Assembly: GCF_018294505.1 (NCBI RefSeq)
Contig: NC_057795.1
Span: 232,914,643 to 232,978,642, forward strand
Source of the DNA: Triticum aestivum
Lineage: Eukaryota > Streptophyta > Magnoliopsida > Poales > Poaceae
Direction: 5' to 3'
Length of the DNA: 64,000 bases
Both the position numbers and the translations under genes were made by a program. Under the pieces are notes generated by a model. That model did not search any database. It was not told the origin of the DNA and worked only from the letters and a program-made list of their open reading frames with translations. Below, piece after piece: positions 35,487-47,800 of this stretch. How positions within the stretch are numbered: the first letter of the stretch is position 1; every line of letters starts with the position of its first letter.

Positions 35487-35996
35487 TCAAAGAATAATTA
35501 GCAAGCATGGTAGAGATTTCAGCTTCCGATATTTTTCTCTTATTGGTGATGATGTTTTTCTCTTGTCATTTTTCTTTTTCTTCTTCTTTTTAGAAGGACT
35601 AGGTGCATCAGTGTTAATTCTTTGAGAGTCTTGTTCAATTATTTTTGGGTGTCCCTCAAGATAAAGTGGTTCCCAAGTCCTTTTCCCTCCTCTGGTTGCT
35701 ACTCTAACAACAAAGTCATTTATATTATTGTTCATCTCATCAAGCAATTCTCTTTGAGATTTAGCAACTTGTTCCAGTTGAGTTTGAACCATAGAAGCAT
35801 GTTTTCCTACACCTCTAACATCATTGGAGATTCTAAATAACAAGACACTCAAGCGAGCAAACATATCAGAATTATATTTCAATTGTTTCATAACATTTGC
35901 ATTCAAATGATCTTGTTTTGTAATGTAGTTATCAAACTCATAAAGGCATTTACTAGGGTGCATATTATAAGGATTGTCATTATCATTAAATTTCAT
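35487..35996 (-). pseudogene. Linker ORF between gag and protease
   Basis: The ORF starts at ATG 35996 directly after the gag stop (TAAATG arrangement) and runs 169 codons. It is helical and polar, with heptad-like spacing near residues 35-95 (KQLKYNSDMFARL, QTQLEQVAKSQRELLDEM), then a lysine run (SPSKKKKKKKNDKRK) from a poly-A stretch. The last 20 residues look out of frame relative to the family. No enzymatic motif is seen. It probably belongs to a gag-pro polyprotein that lost continuity. Confidence 0.65.
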
Positions 35997-36046
35997 TTAA
36001 GAATTTACCTCTACCACCTCAGGTGCTGGTGTATCAAGCCCATGTA
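35997..36046 (-). pseudogene. gag: Last piece of Athila-like gag (after the Helitron)
   Basis: Reads on the minus strand from the Helitron edge to the TAA at 35997-35999. The frame is continuous with 36344 onward once the Helitron is removed. Confidence 0.85.
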
Positions 36047-36343
36047 TCTTCTATATCTAAATAGCTAGCCCCCACTAACATATTTCTCTCAACATGCAAG
36101 CATGCCACCTCATCATTCAACTTGCATAGGAAAGGCCCACCTCAACATGCAACTATGCATATTAAAAATCCACCTCAACATGCAAACATGCATGCATGTA
36201 AAATTCCATTCTATTATGGTATTAGATTTAATTCTGATGTAATTTTAAAAACTATAATTTCAAATATTCATGTTTCATATAACCAAAATCTCACTAAAAT
36301 ACTGCAAACTATTCCCGCAACAATCATGCGGGGCATCATCTAG
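36047..36343 (+). mobile_element. 297-bp non-autonomous Helitron in gag
   Basis: Starts TCTTCTATATC after an A (36046) and ends with a hairpin (CCCGCA, loop ACAATCA, TGCGGG at about 36314-36332), seven bases, then CTAG at 36340-36343, followed by T (36344). This is the standard Helitron form: 5' TC, 3' hairpin plus CTRR, insertion between A and T, no TSD. Removing it restores the gag frame exactly. The interior is AT-rich with repeated CAACATGCAA-like units and no ORF. A full-length helper must lie elsewhere. Confidence 0.88.
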
Positions 36344-36710
36344 TTTCTTCAATAGGAGGTAAATTTTTGACATCCTCGGATTTAATACCTTTTTCCTTCA
36401 TACATTTGTTTGCCTCTTGCACATCTTCAGGACTGAGATATAAGATACCCCTCTTCTTCGGAGTGGGTTTAGGTGGTGGTTCAGGAAGAGTCCAATCATC
36501 ATAATTTTTCAATATGTTATTCAATAATTCTTCAGCTTGTTTGACAGTTTGTTCCCTGAAAACACAACCAGCACAACTATCTAGGAAGTCCCTAGAAGCA
36601 TCGGTCAGTCCATTATAGAAGATATCAAGTATTTCATTTTTCTTAAGAGGATGATCAGGCAAAGCATTCAGCAATTGGAGAAGCCTCCCTCAAGCTTGTG
36701 GGAGACTCTC
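36344..36710 (-). pseudogene. gag: Athila-like gag, C-terminal half of core
   Basis: The minus strand reads LNALPDHPLKKNEILDIFYNGL, then FLDSCAGCVF and EEAEELLNNI. These are typical of the retrotransposon gag core of this lineage, followed by a proline-rich linker. The frame enters from 49840 (across element 4) with one stop close to the join. Bases 36706-36710 are the CTCTC TSD. Confidence 0.85.
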
Positions 36711-37653
36711 TGTCGGTGTACTAGAATAGGGGTACCCTAGTACCCCGAACTTGTGCACGGGCAGTTGGAGCACCCCGCGGCAAGGCTTGCCGGGCGAACG
36801 CCAAGATCCTCCGTGGTTCCCTTGGAGCCATTCAAGAACAAAGTATTTAAGCTCAGGAGACAAGGCCCCGGCAAGAGGAGCTTGCCGGGAAGGCCAACCA
36901 AGGCACTTCAAGGAACTTGCCGCGACGCGCCACGCGCTCCGGCAAGGCAACAAGGTCCCGGCAAGAGGAGCTTGCCGGGAAGACCAACCAAGGTACCTCG
37001 AGGCCCGGTGAGCGACAAGCTTCCGGACCCGACAAGATAACAGCAGCGGCTAGGCGCTTGCCGCGGCAGGCGGCCACTCTGTACCCATGCTCCTGCGCAT
37101 CCACCAACGTGTCGATCTGGGGGCCTCTCCAGGCGCGCGTGGCGGGAGGCTGTGCAGCCAGTGGTGCGCAGTGGCATGCGAAGCTCACAAGATCGCCATC
37201 GTGGCGAACGGTGGCGCCCCTAATGGTCCTTTTCCGCACTATTCGGGCGACTCAGACGGGCATTTAATGCCCTTGTCCCCTGCCGTCAGGGTTAGGTAGG
37301 GTGCACTGTAACTGTACCAACCACCTCACTTTTTACATTTGTACCCTTCTCTGCGTTGCCACCTGTCGGTGACCCCTTTAGCGTATAAAAGGAGGCCCAT
37401 GCGCAACGTAGGGGGGTTCGGTTCGATTCATTCATGAGCCAGAAAACACTTAGCTCGGGCGAGCAAGAACACAACATAATACAACCAGACAAGCAGCAGT
37501 AGGGGTGTTATCTCTCTGGAGAGCTCCGAAGCTGGGTAAACTGCTCGTGTGCTTCGCCTCGATCTGCTCTTCGTGCGACCTCCGCCCCCCACCGAACCGA
37601 AAGGGGCCCGGTCCACCGGCCCCATAGGTGTTCGTGGATCAGTTTCCCCGACA
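36711..37653 (+). repeat. Left (5') LTR of element 4
   Basis: TGTCGGTGTAC...CCCCGACA, 943 bp. Two near-identical modules with CCGGCAAG...GCTTGCCGGG lie at about 36870-36895 and 36958-36985. TATAAAA is at 37384-37390. Confidence 0.95.
37384..37390 (+). promoter_or_regulatory. TATA box of element 4 5' LTR
   Basis: TATAAAA in GCGTATAAAAGGAGGCCC; the copy in the right LTR is at 49569-49575. Confidence 0.75.
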
Positions 37654-37657
37654 TCTT

Positions 37658-37675
37658 TGGCGCGCCAGGTAGGGG
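37658..37675 (+). promoter_or_regulatory. Probable primer-binding site of element 4
   Basis: TGGCGCGCCAGGTAGGGG begins 4 bases after the LTR. I could not name the tRNA. Confidence 0.6.
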
Positions 37676-37740
37676 GCGTCGAGATTGTGTGAACCTGATC
37701 CGGCGTTCACACGAGCTAGATCTTCATTCCCTTCATCAGC

Positions 37741-39315
37741 ATGCCACCAAAGAAGAAGACTTCGGCGGCAGCTGCTCCGTCCACGTCACTTCCGCCACCG
37801 TTGGAGCAAACGGGTGGTGGAATGGACGTCGGCGGAAGAATGGACGTCGACGAGGAAGCTCATGATGCTGCCAGGTCCAAGAACAAGGCTGCACAAACCT
37901 CGGCGACTGTGCATGTTCCGCGCCACTCTCGGGAGGCGCAAGACCAACAGCGTCATGGCACTTGCAGTGCCATACGCATGATAGGCCAAGACCAAGCTGG
38001 TGGATCTTGGGGCGCTCAAGACCAGCATGCATGCCAGCGTGCTGGCACGAGCAGGGCACGGTCGCCTGGACGGGATACTGCTCCTTCTAACATAGTTAGA
38101 AGTCCGAGCACGTCCCGCTCCTCGCGCCGTCCGCCACTGCCACCCACCACTCCAGCAGAAGCTTTGGCGCGAGCTCAACTTCTCCTAGACTACCCTCCGA
38201 CGTCGGACAAGATCGACGAATGGAGGGCCACCATTCAGAGTCTCATCGGCTACGCCAACGGCGATACTCCACAGCGGCCGAGCGCGTCACCGCCGCGGCA
38301 GGGTTGCCAGGCGCTAGCCGGTGGCGATGAAACGGGTGGAGGTGCAACTACCATGCAATCACCGCCCCGAAGGCCAAGATCGCCGACTCACCGGATCCAC
38401 CTCGACAGCGACTCCACTGCATCATCGGATCCACGAGCTCGTCACGATCAGCGCCAAGTTCTTCATGATCGACAACAAGAAGACACTCGAACTCGCATCG
38501 AGCGCCGAAGAGAAGCGCGACGTCAATCCGACAAGCGCGCTGGGCCCTCTGTTGACATGCATGCGCCAGGGGAACCAGGCGATCTGCCGTACGCGGTAGG
38601 TTGCCCTGCGTTCACCCGTGAGCTGCAGCAAGTCCAGTGGCCCAGCACGAAGAACTTCAAGCCAGACGTACCGGAGAAGTACGACGGCAAGACGCATCCG
38701 TCGGAGTTCCTCAGTATCTACACCATTGCGGTGTAGGCTGCCGGGGGACGGGATGACAAGATCCTTGCCAACTACTTCCCGCTGGTGCTCAAGCCCAACG
38801 TCGGGTCCTGGGTCATGCACTTGCCAGACAACTCCATATCCTCTTGGGCTGATCTGTGCCATCAGTTTGTCGGCGCCTTCACAGGCGGACACAAGCCTCA
38901 TGGCCAGGAGAGTGATCTTCATCTGCTCGCCCAGAAGGAAGGAGAGCCCCTGCGCAAGTACATTCAGAGGTTCAGCAGTGTGCAGCACAACATCCCAGAC
39001 GTCCACCCTGCCGCGGTGATCAGCGCGTTCCATCAGAACATGCGGAACCGCAGGATGCGGTAGGAAATGGCGATGTGCAAGATTAGGGACGTCAGTGAGT
39101 TGTATGCACTGGCCGACAAGTGTGCACGTGCTGAGGAAGGGAGGAGACTCCCCGGAGAGAATGTAGGAGCGGGAGGATCTGACAGTGAAGATGCTACCCC
39201 GGCAAGGAAAAACCGACGGCGGAACAACAGAAGGAGGAAAGGCAAAGAGGTGCTAGTTGTTGAGCAGTCCGGCAACGGTGGTGGCGCAAACAAAGCCAAA
39301 GCTGGTGTCCGGCAA
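37741..39315 (+). pseudogene. gag: gag of element 4
   Basis: ATG 37741 (MPPKKKTSAAAAPSTS). One frame runs to about 39315 with stops at 38734-38736 and 39061-39063. The first 300 codons are low-complexity and arginine/proline-rich. The gag core starts near residue 305 (FKPDVPEKYDGKTHPSEFL) and continues after the first stop with NSISSWADLCHQF and EGEPLRKYIQRF. The basic tail (KNRRRNNRRRKGK) precedes a frameshift near 39300, after which the zinc finger is read in another frame. This long disordered N-terminus is usual for the lineage. Confidence 0.85.
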
Positions 39316-40340
39316 GGAGGTTGCCGCGGAGGTGGCGATCGCCGACAAGCAGGACGGCACCAACAAGCAGTATTGCAAGATCCACCGTACCAAGGGCCAT
39401 GATCTCCAGAGCTGCAGGAAAGTCGAGCAGCTTGTTGAGCAACAGAAAGCTGAATATGAGCGGCGCGACAAGGAGAAGGCCCAGGAAGGTGCTGGGGGAT
39501 CCGGCAAGAAACGTCCCGGCCGAGGAGGACGTCGCGGCAAGGCCAAGCAGCGGCAAGGAGACAGACCTCCTCGCGGCCGCGACAAGGATGAAGATGACGA
39601 CGACGATGAAGACATGGATGATGAGGAGACTGATGAGCAGGAGTTCCAGAAAGCCACAGAGGTCCTGTGCGTTGACGGTGGTGCTTCTCTACATACCTCG
39701 CACCATCAGCTCAAGCAGTGGGTGTGGGAAGTTAATGCAGCAGAACCACCCGTCGAGTCACGCAAGCCTCTGAAATGGTCCAGCACGCCTATCATATTTG
39801 ATATTGAGGACCACCCTGATCGCATAACTGCGGTCGGGTGCTTGCCGATGTTGGTTTCACCAACAATCCGCAACCTCAAGGTCACTAAGATGTTGGTTGA
39901 CGGCGGGGCCGGCTTGAACCTGATCTCCTCCGCGGTGATCCAGAAACTCCAGATCCCTAACAGCGAGCTCGACGAGACCGGTACATTTCAAGGAATCAAC
40001 CCGGGAAGAAGCAAACCGAAGGGAAAGATCACGTTGCCGGTAACATTTGGCAGCGAGCTGAACTTCAGGACTGAGAGGGTCACATTTGATGTTGCTGACT
40101 TTCCATTACCTTACAATGGAATCCTTGGCCGTCCGGCACTCGCCAAGTTCATGGCAGCCTCTCACTATGCGTACAACGTACTGAAAATGCCAGGCCCGAT
40201 AAATGTCATCTCTGTCCCTGGCGACAAGAAGGATGCTCTTATCTGTGCCGACAAGATCTACCGGGAAGCAGCAGCCGCAGAAGAACGCAAGACACTTGCC
40301 GCTGAAGCTCCCGGGGGGAAGAAGAAGACCAAGTCCGGAA
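39257..40340 (+). pseudogene. pol: Zinc finger and aspartic protease of element 4
   Basis: From about 39315 the frame gives a cysteine/histidine finger of the form YCKIHRTKGHDLQSCRK, then a basic and acidic linker with a long D/E run (39590-39640). The retropepsin active site MLVDGGAGLNLIS lies near 39890-39928, and the PYNGILGRPALAKF block near 40110-40150. It ends with LKMPGPINVI. The frame stays open to 40618 but loses homology after about 40340, where a frameshift moves the linker to RT into another frame. Confidence 0.88.
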
Positions 40341-40530
40341 GAGCTCTGATGCCCACTCCGGCAAGCGCACCTCTTCGGAGTGTTGCGCTACCGTCGAGGA
40401 CGCACCATCGAGCTCCACCGGCAAGTGTAAGAAGGCAATGGCAGCTCCACCTGAGACCAAGAAGGTGTCCGCCAAGGAGGACAGCACTGGTGGTACCTTC
40501 ACCATCAGCGCCACTCTTGACCCCAAATAG

Positions 40531-41577
40531 GAAAGCGCGCTCGTTGCTTTCCTGCGGGCGAATGTCGACGTGTTTGCGTGGCAACCGTCTGATATCCCCG
40601 GTGTTCCCAGGAAAGTAATTGAGCACCACCTTGCCATCTGTCCTCATGCGCGGCCCGTCAAGCAGAGAGTCAGGAAGCAGGCAGTGGAGCGCCAAGAATT
40701 CATCGCAGAAGAAATCAAGAAGTTGGAAGCAGCAGGCCTTGTCAGAGGAGTGCTCCATCCCACATGGTTGGCCAATCCTGTTGTCGTGCGCAAGGCTAAC
40801 GGGAAATGGAGGCTTTGTATTGATTTTACTGATGTTAATAAAGCTTGTCCCAAAGACCCATTCCCCTTACCGCGCATTGACCAGATTGTTGACTCCACAG
40901 CCGGATGCGATTTGCTTTCATTTCTTGATGCATACTCATGATACCATCAGATCTTCATGGCAGAAGAGGATGAAGAGAAAACCGCATTTATCACCCCGTG
41001 TGGCACGTACTGCTTCGTACGGATGCCTTTCGGTCTGAAGAATGCTGGTTCAACATTCGCAAGGGTAGTCCACCATGCTTGTGAGCCGCAGATGCACAGA
41101 AATGTGGATGCCTACATGGATGACATAGTGGTCAAAAGCAAGAACAAGGCGACCCTGATTCAAGATTTAGACGAGACATTTGCAAATCTGCACAGGATCA
41201 ACCTCAAGCTTAACCCTGAGAAGTGCGTGTTTGGAGTCCCATCCGGTAAGCTTCTCGGGTTCTTTGTGTCTCAGCGGGGAATTGAAGTCAATCCCGACAA
41301 GATCAAGGCCATTGAGCAGATCGAAGCACCAAAGCGCGTCAAGGATGTACGAAGGCTTGCCGGTTGCGTGGCTGCTCTCAGCAGGTTTATCTCTAGATCT
41401 GCTAAGCGCGCCCTGCCATTTTTCAAAATTTTGAAAAAGGCAGGTCCAATGAAATGGACTCCGAAGGCGGAGGCTGCGCTGCAGGACTTGAAAAGGTACC
41501 TGTCCTCCACTCCAACACTTGTCGCACCTAAGCTGCAAGAGAAGTTGCTGCTGTATATAGCGGCAACCAATCAAGTG
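40531..41577 (+). pseudogene. pol: Reverse transcriptase of element 4
   Basis: The frame begins after TAG 40528-40530 with a block like VFAWQPSDIPGVPR. RT motifs in order are GLVRGVLHPTWLAN, LCIDFTDVNKACPKDPFPLPR, FLDAYS (then TGA 40939-40941 where Gly is expected), MPFGLKNAGSTFAR, the catalytic YMDDIVVKS, and LLGFFVSQRGIEVNP. The thumb and connection follow to about 41577, where frame is lost again. Apart from two stops the domain is complete in length. Confidence 0.92.
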
Positions 41578-42540
41578 GTGCTGCGTTAGTGGCGGAGAGG
41601 GAGGCAGATGATGAGCCAGCAACCATGGCAGATACATTCAGCGACAAGTAGGGGGCTTCGCCGACAAGCTCTGGTCCCGACAGAGATGGATCTGCACAGG
41701 AGCATGATAAGATGCAGAAGAGAATGGTGCAGCGTCCAGTTTACTTTGTCAGTTCCCTTCTACAGGGGGCTAGATCAAGGTACTCTGGTGTGCAGAAGTT
41801 GCTTTTCGGCCTCCTCATGGCCTCGAGAAAGTTGCGCCATTACTTCCAAGCACATGAGATCACAGTCGTCACTCGCTTTCTGCTAAAGAGGATACTGCAA
41901 AATCCAGAAGCGACAGGCAGAATTGTCGAGTGGGCGCTGGAACTATCAAGCTTTGGCCTCAAGTTTGAGAGCACTTCAACTATCCAAAGTAGAGCATTGG
42001 CAGAGTTCATAGAAGAATGGATGCCAACCCCAGATGAAGAAATTCCAGAGACAAGCATCCCCGTCAAAGAGGCAAGTAAAGAGTGGCTGATGTACTTTGA
42101 TGGTGCTTTCTCGCTGCAAGGCGCCGGTGCGGGCGTGCTGCTTGTCGCACCCACCGGAGAGCACCTCAAGTATGTAGTCTAGATGCACTTTCCCAAGGAG
42201 CAAGCAACCAACAATACTGCAGAGTATGAAGGATTGCTTGCTGGTCTCAGAATCGCAGCAGACCTTGGGATCAAGAAGCTCATTGTCAGGGGTGACTCAC
42301 AGCTTGTCGTCCGCCAAGTGAATAAGAACTACCAGAGTCCATTGATGGAAGCATATGTTGATGAAGTGAGGAAGCTAGAAGAGCACTTTGACGGCCTACA
42401 GATGGAGCATGTGCCAAGAGCTCAGAATGACATTGCTGATGGCCTGTCAAAGTGCGCTGCACTAAAGTTACCTGTGGAACCAGGGATCTTTGTGCTCAAG
42501 TTGACTCAACCATCTGTAACACCATCAACTGGACAAAGCA
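41578..42540 (+). pseudogene. pol: Doubled RNase H of element 4
   Basis: In a new frame, with stops at 41649-41651 and 42180-42182. The degenerate retroviral-type RNase H (VYFVSSLLQGA, ASRKLRHYF) is followed by an archaeal-type RNase H: MYFDGAFS, NTAEYEGLLAGL, RGDSQLVVRQ and NDIADGLS supply the acidic positions. The TAG at 42180 lies between the first two strands of this second domain. The layout matches element 2 and confirms the TAT lineage. Confidence 0.9.
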
Positions 42541-44060
42541 AGAAGAGGAAGTTGATTTCTGGTGACTACTTTCCGGCAGAGCTCCCCGAAGCCGCCGCCA
42601 AGAAAGTCCCCAAGATCAACACCGAGGTTGCTGAGGGGCAGTCTGCTCCGGTGAGCCTTATGGTTTGTTTCATTGAAGCAGACGCTCCCGACAAGTTTTG
42701 CTCCGGCAAGCTTGCCGGGGAACATCAAGCTCCGGCAGGGCCGCAAGTCCTTGCCGTGGAAGCGGATGTTCCCGCAGCAGCAGATGTGCCTTTAGTCCTT
42801 GTTGTTGAGCCACAAGCTCCAGCATGGGCACAGCAGATTGTCCATTTCCTTCAGACAGGAGAACTTCCCGAAGAGCAAGAAGAAGCGGAAAAAGTAGCCC
42901 GACAGTCAAGTATGTACCAGTTTGTCGATAGCATACTGTACATAAGAAGACTCAAGGGTGTGAAATTGAAGTGTATTTGCCGGGAAGATGGACAAAAGCT
43001 GTTGGCAGAGATACATGGAGGCATATGTGGCCACCACATTGGCGCAAGAACACTTGCCGGCAAAGCTTTCCGGCAAGGTTTCTTTTGGCCGACAGCCCTC
43101 CAGGATGCAACTGCACAAGTAACCAAGTGTGAAGCGTACCAGTTCCACTCCAAACAGATACACCAGCCAGCTCAAGCTCTCCAGACGATCCCTTTATCCT
43201 GGTCATTTTCGGTCTGGGGGCTCGATATCCTCGGCCCTTTCCCCCGAGCTGTCGGGGGCTTTGAGTACTTGTACGTTGCAATCGACAAGTTCACAAAGTG
43301 GCCGGAAGTGCAGCCAGTGAGGAAGGTGACAGCACAATCAGTAGTCAAGTTCTTCAGGTCAATTGTTTGCCGTTTTGGGATCCCTAACAGGATCATCACC
43401 GACAACGGCACGCAATTCACGAGTCGCACCTTCATGCAGTACGTCCAAGACCTTGGCGCCAAGGTCTGCTTTGCTTCTGTTGCTCATCCGAGAAGTAACG
43501 GTCAAGCAGAGAGGGTAAATGCTGAAGTGCTACGCGGACTCAAGACCAGAACTTTCGATAGGCTGCGCAAGTGCGGAAGAAACTGGATCGAGGAGCTGCC
43601 GGTGGTTCTTTGGTCGATCAGAACGACGCCAAACCGAGCCACTGGCCAGACGCCTTTCGCTCTAGTCTATGGAGCAGAGGCAGTTCTCCCCATGGAACTC
43701 GTATACGGATCGCCTCGAGTGCTCGCTTATGATGAGCTTGAGCAAGAATAGCTGCGACAAGATGACGCGCTGCTCCTTGAGGAAGATCGTCTTCAGGCTG
43801 CTGTACGAGCTGCTCAATACTAGCAAGCTTTGCGCCGCTACCATAGCCGCAAAGTTAAAGCCAGAAGCTTCGAGGAAGGCGACCTTGTTCTTTGGCGCGT
43901 TCAGTCCGCCAAGAATTCCAACAAGTTGACGCCGAAGTGGGAAGGCCCTTATAGGGTGAAACGAGTCACAAGGCCCGGCGCTGTCCGCCTTGAGACCGAA
44001 GATGGCATTCCGGTGAGCAACTCCTGGAACATAGAACATCTTCGTAAGTTTTTCCCGTAG
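42541..44060 (+). pseudogene. pol: Integrase of element 4
   Basis: Same frame as RNase H, after a linker rich in A, P and E. The zinc domain reads ICGHHIGARTLAG and then TKCEAYQF, so the last zinc cysteine appears to be Tyr. The core has WGLDILGP, IITDNGTQF and NGQAERVN, so the D,D,E triad is intact. It ends with ALVYGAEAVLP. Stops at 43749-43751 and near 43820 interrupt the C-terminal module (HSRKVKARSFEEGDLVL, GPYRVKRV, SWNIEHLRKFFP), which ends at 44060. No chromodomain. Confidence 0.92.
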
Positions 44061-44868
44061 GGCGCGGTTGCCGGAACCCGTTCCGGCAACCACCTTTTGT
44101 ACAAGTCTTGCCGCTGTTGCATGTAATCCTTTGTACAAAGCCGGGCGCAGATCCCGTGCATAAATAGAACCCCATGTGCTCCGCACAACTTGTCCATTTC
44201 ATGCAGTAGTTTCTTTCTTGCATGTGTTATCTGACACTTTGTGCAGCACCTACATCCGGTAAGCAGTAACGAGCCGAAGGGCTCCATATCGTTATTTTCT
44301 CTTCTTTCTTCTTTTTTAACAAAGGAAAAGAAGGTTCCCTCGCACACAAGTTTGCCGAGGGGGAAGGAGAAGATTGTGGTATGGACCAGGTGTCGTTCAA
44401 GCAAAGTCTTGCCTTGCCGGGAAGCAAACGACAGAAAAGCTAAGTTGCCAAAGTTTGAGCAATCAGTTTTTAAATTTTTGAGTTATCTTCCTCGAACGAC
44501 CCTGCTTTGTATGGAAAACCTGTGCGCGGAGGAACCAACTCGTGGCTAGTTGCGCCCTTACTTTGTTTCGAGTCCGCTCAACAACTTAAGTGTGTTGCAT
44601 CTAGTCGCGACAAGGTTTCTTGTCGGAAGCAGCGCCGCCAGCAGGCTGCTGAAGTTCCGCACTCAGCGCTCGCGGCTCGGGTGCCTGCGCCGACAAGTTC
44701 CCTAGAAGCGTAGGGTAAAAACATACAAAGGAAGGAATCTAGTAGAGGAAATAACATAGCAATTGATAACAGAAATAAAGTTATATTACAAGATAACTTG
44801 TCGCAGCTCTAACAGAATGTTTTCATAACATGATTAGCAGCGACAAGGGAAAAGAAGAAATGGGCAGC
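44061..44868. other. Spacer between pol end and antisense gene end in element 4
   Basis: 808 bp with no gene. It has inverted copies of the CCGGAACC/GTTGCCGG type at 44070-44100. Its length is close to that of the spacer in element 2 (830 bp). It is where convergent transcripts would terminate, but I cannot see clear poly(A) signals. Confidence 0.7.
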
Positions 44869-47800
44869 CTAGTCTATGCGTCCGCCCTCAACCCTCTTGA
44901 TCTCGCTCACCTTGTCCACAATGGGTGCGACAAGGGCCTTGAGTGCATCCCGATCGGCGTCCGGCGGCAAGGACTTGAGGACGTTGGTGAAGCTGAGGCC
45001 TGGATTGCAGAAGGCCACCTTCATCAGCACCTTCTGGAGAACCCCGGCGCAGATTTTGCGCGACTCGTCGGCCAGCTGCTTTGGAATCCTTTCCCGGAGC
45101 CGCTGGAGTGCCGTCGCCACGCCCTTGAAGAACAGGCTGAGCTTGGTGCTGGGTTGGAGATTCTCGTCAGAAGGATACCCAAAGTCCTCCATCCCCAGCT
45201 ACGCCAGCTCCTCGTTGATGACTGTGGCAATGTTCACCAGACCCTCGGTCCAGTGCTCCAAAGTGTCTCTGAACGAGTTCTGGGTAACTGCAATGCTCTC
45301 CAGCAGCACCGCGTCAGCCTTGACCTTCTCCGACAAGGTCTTCTCCCGCTCCTTGGCGGCCTCCAGCGTCTACGTCAGCGTGGCCAGCTTCAGCTCCAGG
45401 TCTGCATTGGAATCCTTGGCGGCGCTGAGCTCCTTGCCCCTCTCAGCGAGAAGACCTTGCAGCTCACCGTGGGAGGCAGCATCCTTCTCACGCTCACGCT
45501 TGAGCACGGCAAGCTCCTAGCCGCTCTTCCCAATGTTGGCCTCCAGCTGCGCCACCTTCTCCTCCAGCTCTTTCTTGGCAGCCTCTGCGATTGCGGCAGC
45601 GTCCTTTGCCTCCTTGAGCGCCCCGCCAAGTGCTTGCTCACGCTCGGCGAGCTCCTCCTCGTAGCTGTCGAGGTTGGCCTTCCGCTGCACCAACTCGCCT
45701 TCTCGCACGAACTGCTTCTCGGCGGCCAGCCTTTGCTCCTCCTCAGCTTCGGCCTTCTCGAGAAGGAAGGCCGTGCGCTCCTCGTCGAGTCGCTCCCGCT
45801 CCTGTGCCAGGGACCGGAGAGCCTCTTGATTGTGGCCCCGGAGCTCCTCTGCACGCTTCTCCATGTCAACTCCCGCCTTCGCGACAAGCGCTTCCCGGGA
45901 AGCCAGCTTGGCTTGCCGGGCGCGGTAGAGTGACAGCAGCTTCCGCAGCAGCTGCTCCTCCTCAGGATCGCCACTGCTGCTGCCGGGCGCGTTGACCAAC
46001 GACAGTCCGGCGGAGGCGAGCACCTCCTCATCAAAAGTTTCCCCCTCGACCGGCGCCCTGGAGCTCGATGCCCAGGGTAGCTTGATGAAGATATCGTCAC
46101 CGGCCTTCAAGTAGGCGCCGGGCTGAGGCTCCTCGGAGCCCGGCTCCGCAGCAGCGGCAGAGGGATCGGCGGTCGGCGCAGCGCCTGGCGCTCCTGCGGC
46201 CTCAGGGTCGTCAGTGCGATCGCCCGACCCCTTGCCGCCCTCTGCGGCGGCAGCCTTGGCGGCCTCCTCGCCGACGGTCTCATCAGCACCAGCCCCTTCC
46301 TCGCCGGCGCCCTCTGTCTCCATTGGCTCACCCGCGGATGGGTCTGAAGAACGAAGAAGGGAGAAAAATCAATCAAAAATCCAAGAGAAGAAAATCAGAA
46401 AAAGAAGAACCCAAGGGAAAGTTTTTGGACAAGTGAATTACCTGTGCCAAGATCTGCAGTTGCGGTCTCGGCCGCCGCAGGATCGACGGTGCTGCCCCTT
46501 GCCGGAGAGTTCTCCCTTGCCGGAGAGCGCTCCCTTACCGGGAACCCCTCCCTTGGCGGCGTTGTCGAAGCAGATGGCACTTCGGGACCAGCTTCCGGGC
46601 GCTCCTGATGTGGCTGCTCTGCTCCTACGCAAATCAACAAGCAAGATATCAACAAAGGAAAAAGCACTCATGCGTGCCCGACAGCAGAAAGCTAACTATG
46701 AACTTACGCTGGGGGCTGCACTGGGGGCTGCTTTGAGGAGTGATTGTCGGGTCCGTCAAGGTGGTCTCGGACCCACCCCCTGCAGACACGGTGGGGTCAT
46801 CTTCGATGACAATCACCGCGGCCTTGGCCCTCTTCGCCGCTCTCTGGGCCAGCGTCCTGAAAAGAAAGGAGTCCAGATTGAAGCAAGTCAGATACAAGAT
46901 ATAAACAGCAAGACTGAAGAACTACAAGAGCACCCAAGAAACTTACTCTTCTTCCTCCTCGTCGGAGCTGAGCGCGGAAAGATCAAAGTCTGGCCCTCCT
47001 CCGGTGCGGCGAGGCGGAGGAGTAGGATCCCTTGCCCGCTTGGCGGGGGCGGTGGCGGTGGCCCGGGAAGATCCCGCTCCAGTTGCCGCTGCTGCATGAG
47101 GCGCTCCTGCGGCAACATTGCTTGCCGCGGTAGAGCGCGTCGCACGGCTCGGCGGCTGTTGACCCGGCTGCCGCCCTGCTGCGTCCCCGGCCCTACGAAG
47201 GCGCCTTCTTGGCGGAGCCGGGGGCTCCGCCTGCGGCAAGTTTTCTGAAGGCTCGGGCTCTTCCTCGCCGGCCTCGCTCGGCTCGGCTTCAGAACCGGCA
47301 GGCTCTTCCTCGCCAATGAACTTCGCGTGCTCGGCAAGGTTTGCCGCCTCCGCCTCTTCCGCAGTGAACCCAAACACGCCCGCGGCAGCTGCGGCCGCAA
47401 CCTCTTCCGCCCTAGTGGCGATGCGCTGCAGCTCCTCGTCGGTGGTGTCACGGGTGAGGCTCTTCTGCTCGTCAGCGTGGACCGGCACTTCTTCCAAGTT
47501 GTCGAAGAACGCTTGCGCGACGTCATCCGCAGGCTCTTGCCAAGTTGGAACGATTCCGTGTGAATCGCACAACGGCATCATGGCGCGGATCCGGTCAAGC
47601 GAAGAATTGTTGCATAATGGGACGACGCCCCTCGGCAGCGTGAATCGGTGCTGGGGGTCGCGTTTGAACAACTCCAGGAGCATTGCATCCAGCTCCAAGA
47701 CAGTGAAGTTGTAGTTGAGGCCCGGCCACAGCCTCATGATGTTCGCCGAGTTCTTGAATTCCCAGGCAGGCATCCCCCTCTCCTGCAGGGGGGCGATGCA

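Noticed and set aside
44830..45933. 367-codon + strand ORF rich in L, E and H
   Set aside because: It is the reverse reading of the coiled-coil exon of the antisense gene, whose heptads and exon phases make the minus strand the real one.
46888..47526. Arginine/serine-rich minus-strand ORF
   Set aside because: A shifted reading of exon 1 of the antisense gene in a GC-rich stretch.
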